This document shows, piece by piece, positions 41,928 through 49,787 of a DNA stretch of 64,000 bases (within the stretch, counting starts at the first letter, position 1; each line of letters begins with the position of its first letter). The notes under the pieces were generated by a model. That model ran no database searches, was not told the origin of the DNA, and saw nothing but the letters and a program-made list of their open reading frames with translations. The DNA lies in assembly GCA_900472485.1 (NCBI GenBank), contig UCII01000031.1, positions 46,292-110,291 on the forward strand, written 5' to 3'. The translations under genes and the position numbers were made by a program. Source of the stretch: Hyphomicrobiales bacterium. Its GTDB lineage: Bacteria; Pseudomonadota; Alphaproteobacteria; Rhizobiales; Rhizobiaceae.

Positions 41928-42355
41928 AGATCCCGCTCCCGACCGAACTTGATGCCGATCATCAGGTAATCCATGACCGCCTGGATAAGCTGAACGGCGA
42001 AGCTTTTGGTAGGGCCTATATCGCGGCCCAGATCGTCGATCATCAGAAGACTGCACAACTGCTGGCATGGGAGATTTCCTTCGGCGAGGATGCAGAGATG
42101 CAACGTCTTGCTGGATCGATGCTCCCGATCGGGCTTGATCATCTCCGGCAAGCACAGGAAATCAACGCCGCCTTGAGCCGGGCCGGCATCCGGTTTCTGC
42201 GGGACGCTGTGGCAGCGAGCCTGGCGAAAAAAGCACACGCCGTTCTCGTGGCTGCCCGCTATAATCCGGCCGCACCTTCGAAATGGACGATTGATATTTC
42301 GTCTGGCCGCTTCGCACCTGAGAGCGGCACAAAGGCCGACCAGCAATCGACCTAG
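41873..42355 (+). pseudogene. DUF4142 remnant lacking its N-terminal half
   Basis: A frame open from about 41873 reads VKIPLPTELDADHQVIHDRL, DKLNGEAFGRAYIAAQIVDH, QKTAQLLAWEISFGEDAEMQ and RLAGSMLPIGLDHLRQAQEI. This is the second half of a DUF4142 domain, a four-helix protein usually exported with a signal peptide. The first half and signal are gone and no start codon lies before the domain; the first ATG is at 42098. After residue QEI the sequence no longer fits the family. It overlaps the acetyltransferase scrap in another frame. Confidence 0.6.
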
Positions 42356-42783
42356 CAGAGCCTCACCCAGGGCACATCAAGCCACGTCGATTACTTGAAT
42401 GACGAAATAAAAATATGATTTTCGATCGCTATTCGAGCAAGCGTCGTTTCATTTAAATGAGCAGGAGACTGGGTAATCGGACTTAAATAAGCGGGTTTTG
42501 AATGCCCGACCTGAGAAATAGGTAACGAATTCTACTGGCGTCATGGATAACACTTTCCGTTTTGTGCGGGAGGCGTTGATGCCATATAGCTGCGCCCTCT
42601 CATAAGAATATAGCACCAACTTCAGCAGGATAGCTGAGACGTCCATCACTCGATAGTGTAACGATCTCGCTCAATGCTTATAAGATTTTGATCATATACA
42701 TATCAAAGTTCACTATACTCGAAAGAGATAATCGAATTTTAAGCGGATGCCGGCATGATTATTACGCCCAGGTGGAAAGCACT
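42356..42783. other. AT-rich intergenic region
   Basis: Between the DUF4142 remnant and the EAL-GGDEF gene. A 66-residue frame on the minus strand (42449-42649) has no recognisable motif and no clear ribosome-binding site. It is presumably the promoter region of the signalling gene. Confidence 0.45.
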
Positions 42784-45513
42784 ATGATCTCTCGTCAGAA
42801 AACCGCTCAAATTCGGAAACACGGCCGGTGGTCGGACGCGGCGCAACACACCTTGCTGAGTGACCGGAAGATATCACCACATTCCATGAAGCAGGCGTTG
42901 TCGACCCCAGCAATCTGGCCAGCGTTTCAGCCATTGGTGGACATGCAAAGCGGAGCGCTCGTCGGGTTTGAAGTGCTGGCGCGCTGGACCGATTCCGAAG
43001 CAGGCATCATTCCGCCATCAACATTTATTCCTATTGCCGAAGCAAACGACCTCATCGACGCTTTGACAAAAAAGATCGTCTCGGAAGCCTGTGAGCTGGC
43101 AAATCTCTGGCCGGGAAATTTCGTGCTCGCGATCAATATTTCTGCCGTGCAATTCCGTGATCCGAACTTGTTCGAATTCATCCGCAGCATTGTTCAGGCG
43201 ACCGGCTTTCCGTTAAATCGAATCCATATTGAGATAACGGAAAGCGTTCTGCTTGAAGATGATGAGACCGTCCGGTCAACGATCGCTCTGCTGAAATCTG
43301 CTGGCATAGGTCTTGCGCTTGACGATTTCGGAACGGGATTTGCCAGTCTCACCCGATTGCACGCCTTTCCTTTCGACAAGCTCAAGATTGACATGAGCTT
43401 CGTGCGCTCAATGCAACACGACAACGATAGCCGCAAGATCGTCGCCTCTGTGGTCGGATTAGGCCAAAGCCTTGGGATGGTCGTCGTTGCAGAGGGCGTC
43501 GAGACCGAGGAACAGGCGACCATTCTCCGCCGGTTGGGATGCGACCTCGGACAGGGCTGGCTATTCGGCAAACCATTGAATGGAGCTGAGACGGCGCAGT
43601 GGCTGACATATCATAAACAACAATCGCTGTCTCAACGTGCCGGGAGTGTTTCACTGTTCCAGCGCGTTCACCAACTGGACGCACTGTACAGAGCGGCGCC
43701 GATTGGCTTGTGTTTTCTCGACATGGAACTGCGCTATGTCAGCGTCAACGATCGCTTTGCCGAAATGTTTGGCCTCTGTCCGGATGACCTGATCGGGCGG
43801 ACGGTGCACAGCTTCGCGCCTGACCATGACGCGCCTCGCGTCGCCGGCGATCTGCGGCGTGTCCTCGCCGGCGAGACCGTCGTCATCAACGAATACCAGC
43901 CTGCCGGCAGCGAAAAGGCTTTCCTTGTCATCAATCAGCCTGTCGACGACGATGGGGGTGAGCAGATCGGCATTTCAGTTACCGCAATCGACGTTACCGA
44001 TCGCAAAACGGTTGAGACCGTGCTGAGGGAAACCGAAGACCATGCTCGGCGATCGGTCGAACTCAACGCAAGTATTCCTTGGTCGAGTGACGCCAAAGGT
44101 GTTGTCAATTTCATGGGACCGACACTCGATGGAATGGCTGATAGCACCGTTGATCGTATTGCGGACTGGTATCGCCGGATGCATCCAGACGATCGACTCC
44201 GGGTTCGGCAGGAATGGCTTGCATGGTTGCCATCCGGCAAGCCTTTTGAAACAATGTTTCGAATGAGACTTCACGACGATGCTTGGAGATGGATGCTCAG
44301 TCGTGCAAAGCCGCATCGTGACTCCGAAGGGAAGATCGTCAAGTGGTACGGTGTCATAACCGCGGTCGCGGATCGAGACGGATTCGAGCCGAAAATTGAA
44401 CTGTTCGGAACTTCGACGAAGGTGTGGCAGACGAAATCGCCGACCGGCATGGCGGTTGCACCCTGGCGTCCCACAGCGGTGAAGCATGAACTGAATTTTC
44501 CGGGTTCTGGGATAGGTCGCGCAGCGTCCGTCACAGACCCGAAAGACGTCTTGCCGACGGAATTGTTGGTATCGATGCTGATGCGAATGTTCGAGTCCGC
44601 GCCTATAGCGATGTCTATTACCACGAGTGACACGAAAACATCCAGTTATGTTAAAGTCAACGAAGCCTATCTCCGGCTGACCGGCCTGAAGTGGGACGAC
44701 ATTAAGGGCAAGAAGCTGACTTCCGAGGGTGCGGCGATTGACAATCCGGCCCGGGACCGCCGTCACCGGCTTCTCGAAGAAGAGGGCGCCTATGAGCTGG
44801 AAGAGGTGGATATCACCTATGCCGACGGCACGATTATTCCGACGCTGATCTCAGCCCAGCGCACCGTGATCGACGGAGTTTCTTTCGATGTCGAGATCAT
44901 CCTCGATGTTTCCGCTCGCGTCAGGCAGCAACGTGAGATCGAGAACGCACTTAAAACCTCGGCGCGCACCGACGCACTTTCAGGTCTTCCCAATAGGGCC
45001 TGTTTCGATGAAGTTGTCGCCGACGCAGTCGCTCGCAACCTGCTGAACGATCGAAAGCTTGCCCTCGCATATATCGACCTGAATGATTTTAAGATCGTGA
45101 ATGATACGATCGGGCATTCGGCGGGCGACGAGGTGCTAAGAACGATAGCCAACAGATTGCGTGAGAATTTTCGCGCCACCGACTTCATTGCACGTATCGG
45201 CGGGGATGAATTTGTCGTGCTGCTCGACATAGACCGGAAGCTCGCCGGCGATTTGCAGTCGCATCTCCAAGAGACGATGGAACGCATCTTCAAACCGATA
45301 CCTATCGACGGGCAAGTGACGTTCACCGGCGCTGCAGTTGGCGTTACCTTCCTGCGGGCGGATGACACTGTGCAATCCTATGTCAAACGGGCGGATGAAT
45401 ATATGTATATCGCTAAAACCAGCGGCGAGCGGGTAGCGGTAGTCTGTTTTGGCCAGATTCTCGATCCGTCTGCCCTCTCGAAGCACACAGCGAGACAAAC
45501 GCGGCTATCATAA
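42784..45513 (+). CDS. Cyclic-di-GMP signalling protein, EAL - PAS repeats - GGDEF order
   Basis: A 909-residue soluble protein. The EAL phosphodiesterase domain is first (about 35-285) with FEVLARW, AINISAVQF, IEITES, ALDDFGTGFASL, DKLKIDMSFV, AEGVET and QGWLFGKP, so the metal and catalytic residues look complete. PAS domains follow (about 300-410, 420-530 and 600-715). The GGDEF domain is last (about 720-890), with DALSGLPNRACFDE, DLNDFKIVNDTIGHSAGDEV and RIGGDEF intact. Both activities may therefore exist. The usual order is GGDEF then EAL. The start at 42784 has GGTGGAAAG upstream; an ATG at 42688 is possible. No transmembrane helix is seen. Confidence 0.9.
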   Translation: MISRQKTAQIRKHGRWSDAAQHTLLSDRKISPHSMKQALSTPAIWPAFQPLVDMQSGALVGFEVLARWTDSEAGIIPPSTFIPIAEANDLIDALTKKIVSEACELANLWPGNFVLAINISAVQFRDPNLFEFIRSIVQATGFPLNRIHIEITESVLLEDDETVRSTIALLKSAGIGLALDDFGTGFASLTRLHAFPFDKLKIDMSFVRSMQHDNDSRKIVASVVGLGQSLGMVVVAEGVETEEQATILRRLGCDLGQGWLFGKPLNGAETAQWLTYHKQQSLSQRAGSVSLFQRVHQLDALYRAAPIGLCFLDMELRYVSVNDRFAEMFGLCPDDLIGRTVHSFAPDHDAPRVAGDLRRVLAGETVVINEYQPAGSEKAFLVINQPVDDDGGEQIGISVTAIDVTDRKTVETVLRETEDHARRSVELNASIPWSSDAKGVVNFMGPTLDGMADSTVDRIADWYRRMHPDDRLRVRQEWLAWLPSGKPFETMFRMRLHDDAWRWMLSRAKPHRDSEGKIVKWYGVITAVADRDGFEPKIELFGTSTKVWQTKSPTGMAVAPWRPTAVKHELNFPGSGIGRAASVTDPKDVLPTELLVSMLMRMFESAPIAMSITTSDTKTSSYVKVNEAYLRLTGLKWDDIKGKKLTSEGAAIDNPARDRRHRLLEEEGAYELEEVDITYADGTIIPTLISAQRTVIDGVSFDVEIILDVSARVRQQREIENALKTSARTDALSGLPNRACFDEVVADAVARNLLNDRKLALAYIDLNDFKIVNDTIGHSAGDEVLRTIANRLRENFRATDFIARIGGDEFVVLLDIDRKLAGDLQSHLQETMERIFKPIPIDGQVTFTGAAVGVTFLRADDTVQSYVKRADEYMYIAKTSGERVAVVCFGQILDPSALSKHTARQTRLS

Positions 45514-46063
45514 TATCTCGCAGCCGCATCGACGATCTCCTTGAGCCGACGTCACCGTAAAGGTTGCGCTCGCCTAACTGCTCCCGGATGGCAGCCAGCG
45601 TCCAGCCGGCCGCAGCAGCGTCATCAGCGTTCTTATGGACGTTGAAGTGCTTCAGGCATGCCTCGATACAGGGGCGTGCCGAACTGCGGCCGCGGCCCAT
45701 TGTTGCTACTAACGAACGCGCATTCTGGTACGCCTTCGCTATGCGCCGCTTACCTTGCACTCTGCTCTCGACAATTTTTTCCTAAAGCCGTTCATGGAGC
45801 GTCTGCCGCCCACAGAGCCCGGCCGGCTCGAGCCAAGGCCTAGTGTGCGCTCATCCCAGGAAATTGTATTCGACTTCCGCTATCGCCAGGCGAGTCGGCC
45901 GACCTGCATTTTCATCTCGCGCTGGTCAGCTCCCTCGCGAAGATGACATTGACGAACTAGCGATATCGTATCTGAGCAGGAACAAGACGAAAAGCGAAAG
46001 TGGATGAGATCGCGCCGAAGATGGACACGCTGCTATCCTCATGAAGCTTTCCGTAGGGCACGG
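45514..46063. other. Intergenic region with no recognised gene
   Basis: A minus-strand frame (45413-45760) contains DDAAAAGWTLAAIREQLGER but runs 100 nt into the EAL-GGDEF gene and matches no family known to me. No other convincing frame was seen. Confidence 0.4.
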
Positions 46064-46345
46064 TCAGTAGCGGTAATAGCGGTGATGATGATGGTGGTGC
46101 TTGTACCAACCACGATGATGGCCGCGCCAATAATGGCTCCGGTAACTGCGATGCGATCTCCAGTGGTGGGGCCGATGATGTCGCGGGCCGTGCCAATGGC
46201 GACGATGATGATAGCGGACGATTTCAACGGATGACTGAATCTCAGGCTTCGTCATGTTCATCATGGGCGCAGCTGAAACAGTACCCGCACCGATCAACAG
46301 ACCGACGCTCAGGAGCGGCGCAAGCAGACTTTTAAAGATTTTCAT
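46064..46345 (-). CDS. Small secreted His/Arg/Tyr-rich protein
   Basis: A 93-residue protein with signal peptide FKSLLAPLLSVGLLIGAGTV SAAP and a mature part of about 65 residues containing roughly 20 histidines, many arginines and tyrosines (RRHWHGPRHHRPHHWRSHR; HHHHHHRYYRY at the end). GGAGG stands 7 nt before the ATG. Such proteins are common in rhizobia. Metal binding is possible but unproven. Confidence 0.65.
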   Translation of the reverse strand: MKIFKSLLAPLLSVGLLIGAGTVSAAPMMNMTKPEIQSSVEIVRYHHRRHWHGPRHHRPHHWRSHRSYRSHYWRGHHRGWYKHHHHHHRYYRY

Positions 46346-46739
46346 AGCGAACCTCCGTCATCGTCGACATCCTGAAACCGGACGGCTGAACCGGGCATGA
46401 ACGGCGCTGATGATGAACCGTTGCCTCATAGAATAGCAGATCGAGGAGCGCCTCAGGCAAATTGAAGAGGGCAACAAATGTCAAAGCCGGGCACACACCT
46501 CTTATGTGCTCTTGAAAGGAACGACCCCCGACCTGCCGCTTTTGGAGCATCAGCTACAGGTTTTCATTGAAAACTGAGAAGAATATCCACCTAGCGCAGA
46601 TCCGTCGCAATACCCCTGAGATCACAGCTGTAGCTTGGATGACGGATGGTCGAGTGAGTGGAGAAGCACTCCAGGTCACGCGCACCATTTGCGCCGCTTT
46701 TGCTTTCGCGAAGGCAGCCACCCGACCATCGCGCGCTGC
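46346..46739. other. Intergenic region with no recognised gene
   Basis: Frames here on either strand are short, lack ribosome-binding sites and do not resemble known proteins. Confidence 0.4.
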
Positions 46740-47363
46740 TCATCGTCGATCCTCCTCGTACTGCTCCGCGCCTTCGATCGACGAAAGCCAGGGTTCCCGC
46801 CGTTTGGTCCACACCTCATAGCTGGGCCTGAGACGCGTGGGTGCCTCGCTCAGGACTCCCAGTTTGATCTCGACCTCGCTCTTGCCAACAGCAAAGACGC
46901 GCGAACCGCAACGCGGGCAAAACTCACGTCCAGCAAACTCGCTCGTCGCGCCCTCATAGTGAAATTCACTTGCGGGCCATAGGCCGAAATAAGTGAAGGC
47001 GGATCCGCTTTCCTGTCGGCAATCCGTGCAATGGCAAATGCCGATACGAAGCGGCTTTCCGCGCACCATCAGACGCACTTGCCCACAACGGCACGACCCG
47101 GTTAACTCCGTCATGGTACTGTCCTCGTCGTCGCTTACATTCGTGATTGGGCCTTCCCCGCGGCCGACATGTTCCGTCTGCCAGCGTCCGTCCGACAGCT
47201 GATAGCTGATTTCGGCGTCTTCACCGCCCCGTTGCTGCCGGGCTGCAGCAGATTTGGCAGCGGCAAGCGCACTCTCGTGATCGGGAAACGTGTCCGACCA
47301 GACATCACCGACGCGGTAGGCAAAACCCTCGTCATGGATCCCAACATGATATGTTAACGGCAT
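46740..47363 (-). CDS. DUF2188-like plus GFA-domain protein
   Basis: A 207-residue protein joining two parts in one frame. Residues 1-75 (MPLTYHVGIHDEGFAYRVGD, SALAAAKSAAARQQRGGEDA) resemble DUF2188 or a related small stress domain. Residues 84-207 form a GFA domain with zinc ligands in CRCG, CHCTDCR and CPRCG. GFA proteins are named for glutathione-dependent formaldehyde activation, but most have other or unknown substrates. GGAGG precedes the first ATG. The internal Met at 47114 has only a weak site, so one fused product is likelier than two genes. Confidence 0.72.
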   Translation of the reverse strand: MPLTYHVGIHDEGFAYRVGDVWSDTFPDHESALAAAKSAAARQQRGGEDAEISYQLSDGRWQTEHVGRGEGPITNVSDDEDSTMTELTGSCRCGQVRLMVRGKPLRIGICHCTDCRQESGSAFTYFGLWPASEFHYEGATSEFAGREFCPRCGSRVFAVGKSEVEIKLGVLSEAPTRLRPSYEVWTKRREPWLSSIEGAEQYEEDRR

Positions 47364-47620
47364 TGGTTCCTCCGGCTCGGCGAATTCGGAAACGGTGCAC
47401 CAAGGGTCGATTCCCTGCAGGAGAGCGCCCGCATCATCTCACCGTCCCCCACCAAAGTTCCGAGACCAGGAAAAGTTTCCAAACAACAACAGATATTGAC
47501 GTCTGCTGACAGCCAGGCAGAGCCGTTCGATCTGGATTTCAAACTAAAATCTCAGTGAGTGGCATGTGTTATATGACCCGAGGACAAATTGGATGGGCAA
47601 CCTGCATTCCCACGCTTGTT

Positions 47621-49690
47621 TCAGGCTGGCCGCAAAAGCGAGAGGCTGCGGGCTTCAAGATTTAAAATTTTCTTCTCAACTGCACCTCGATCCTGCTCAT
47701 CAGGGTAGGATGTCGACAGCTCAAGAGCCCAGCGCTTATCATCCGGCAAGCTAAAGTCGACATTGCTGTCATGGGGGTTGAACAGGATCAGAACATCATC
47801 CCAGCCCTCCTCGAATGGCTGCTGACGCGACAGCCGCAAGCCGATCGCCGTATTCGCTTCATCGTCCCACTGCTCATCCGCCTGCTCACCGCCACCCGGA
47901 TTGAGCCAGGTGACGATCAGGCCGTCGCGCCAATTTTCCCGTCTGAGGATGGAATGCGCCTGACGCAAGGCGATCAGGCGTTTGACGAAAATATAAAGCG
48001 CTTCGGCGCTGCCATATCGATCGTCCCAATGCAGCCAGCTGAGTTCGTTGTCTTGACAGTAGCCATTGTTGTTGCCCATCTGGCTGCGGCCGGATTCATC
48101 ACCCCCCAGCAGCATCGGCGTGCCATGGGAGAGAAAGAGGGTCGCGAGAAAATTGCGCTTCTGGCGCTCCCGAACGGTATTGATGGCTTCATCGTCCGTC
48201 GGACCTTCAGCGCCATAATTGTAGCTGCGATTGTCGTTGTGGCCATCATTGTTCTCTTCGCCATTCGCCTCATTATGCTTCTCGTTATAGGAGACGAGAT
48301 CATTGAGCGTGAAGCCATCGTGGGCGGCGACGAAATTGACGCTCGCCCATGGGCGGCGGCCGCGAAGATCATAAACATCGCCTGACCCTAGAATACGGGC
48401 GGCAAAATCCCTTGTCATGCCGGGAGTGCCCTTCCAGTAATCCCGTACCGTATCGCGATATTTGTCATTCCATTCCGCCCAACCCGGCGGAAATCCCCCC
48501 ACCTGATAACCGCCGGGACCAATGTCCCACGGCTCGCCGACAAGCTTGACTTTCGCAAGCACAGGATCCTGGCCGACCGCATCGAAGAAGCCGCTGCGCT
48601 GATCGAAACCCTGGGGTTCGCGGCCGAGAATGGTGCCGAGATCGAAACGAAAGCCATCGACATGCATTTCTTCGACCCAATAGCGCAGCGAGTCCGTCAC
48701 CATTTGCAGCACGCGCGGATGCGAGGTGTTGATCGTATTGCCTGTCCCAGTGTCGTTGATGTAGTAGCGGGGCTGGTCCGGCAGGGTGCGGTAATAGGAG
48801 AAATTGTCGATGCCCTTGAATGAAAGGGTGGGACCGAGTTCGTTGCCCTCCGCGGTGTGATTGTAGACGACATCGAGGATGACCTCGATACCGGCATCGT
48901 GAAAGGCACGCACCATGTCGCGAACGCCTTCGAGGCCTTTTGGCCCATAATAACGAGTTGCCGGTGCGAAGAAGGCAAGGCTGTTGTAGCCCCAATAGTT
49001 GCTTAAGCCCTTGTCGAGCAAATGACTGTCATCGGGAAAGAAGTGAATGGGAAGAAGCTCGATCGAGGTGATGCCGAGGCTCTTGATGTAATCGACGACC
49101 GCGCCGTGCCCCAGACCATCAAAGGTGCCACGCAGCGACTCCGGAATTGCCGGATTCAGCATCGTCATTCCCTTGACGTGCGCCTCATAGAAAATGGTTT
49201 CAGGCCATGCGACCGACGGCCTTTTATCGGGCGCTTCGTTCTTGAGATCGACGACGCGGCACTTCGGCATCTGGCCGGCGCTGTCTGTCTCGTCGAAGGA
49301 AAGATCCTTCTGCTCGTCGTTCAGAACATAGGCGAACTGGGCTTGCGACCATTCGATGTTGCCTACAAGCTCGCGGGCATAGGGGTCGACGAGCAATTTG
49401 TTGGCGTTGAAGCGATGGCCTTTCAACGGATCGAATGGACCATGCACGCGGTAGCCATATAGAGCACCCGGCTTCAATCCAGGAACATAGCCATGCCAGA
49501 TCTCATGGGTATATTCCGGCAGAGCGATCCGCTCGATTTCCTGCTTTCCGCTTTCGTCGAAAAGGCAAAGCTCCACCTTTTCCGCATAGGCGCTGAAAAG
49601 TGCAAAATTGACACCCTCTCCATCATAATTTGCTCCCAGACGCGTGTAATCGCCCGGCTCGATCGCATGCCTCTTGCCGCCTTCCGTCAT
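47621..49690 (-). CDS. glgX: Glycogen debranching enzyme GlgX
   Basis: A 689-residue GH13 enzyme that cuts alpha-1,6 branches of phosphorylase-trimmed glucan. The N-terminal carbohydrate-binding domain has GANYDGEGVNFALFSAYAEK. The barrel has VVYNHTAEGNE, the nucleophile in DGFRFDLGTIL at about Asp350, the acid/base in KLVGEPWDIGPGGYQVGGFP, and NFVAAHDGFTL. The typical isoamylase/GlgX phrase NNGYCQDNELSWLHWDD is present. The start at 49690 has CGAGG before it; upstream frames overlap treY. It lies 97 nt downstream of treY on the same strand. By trimming branches it feeds linear maltooligosaccharides to TreY. Confidence 0.93.
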   Translation of the reverse strand: MTEGGKRHAIEPGDYTRLGANYDGEGVNFALFSAYAEKVELCLFDESGKQEIERIALPEYTHEIWHGYVPGLKPGALYGYRVHGPFDPLKGHRFNANKLLVDPYARELVGNIEWSQAQFAYVLNDEQKDLSFDETDSAGQMPKCRVVDLKNEAPDKRPSVAWPETIFYEAHVKGMTMLNPAIPESLRGTFDGLGHGAVVDYIKSLGITSIELLPIHFFPDDSHLLDKGLSNYWGYNSLAFFAPATRYYGPKGLEGVRDMVRAFHDAGIEVILDVVYNHTAEGNELGPTLSFKGIDNFSYYRTLPDQPRYYINDTGTGNTINTSHPRVLQMVTDSLRYWVEEMHVDGFRFDLGTILGREPQGFDQRSGFFDAVGQDPVLAKVKLVGEPWDIGPGGYQVGGFPPGWAEWNDKYRDTVRDYWKGTPGMTRDFAARILGSGDVYDLRGRRPWASVNFVAAHDGFTLNDLVSYNEKHNEANGEENNDGHNDNRSYNYGAEGPTDDEAINTVRERQKRNFLATLFLSHGTPMLLGGDESGRSQMGNNNGYCQDNELSWLHWDDRYGSAEALYIFVKRLIALRQAHSILRRENWRDGLIVTWLNPGGGEQADEQWDDEANTAIGLRLSRQQPFEEGWDDVLILFNPHDSNVDFSLPDDKRWALELSTSYPDEQDRGAVEKKILNLEARSLSLLRPA

Positions 49691-49787
49691 GGATACCTCG
49701 TGATTGTTGCCGCGCAGCAGAAACACCCTATGAAGCGCTTTGTTCCGGCCTTCGGGTTGGAGTACACATGAATGGATGCCGGGATCG

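Noticed and set aside
42449..42649. 66-codon minus-strand frame
   Set aside because: No ribosome-binding site, no motif, and it lies in an AT-rich promoter region.
45413..45760. 115-codon minus-strand frame
   Set aside because: It overlaps 100 nt of the well-supported EAL-GGDEF gene and resembles no known family. A short gene in its first half cannot be excluded.
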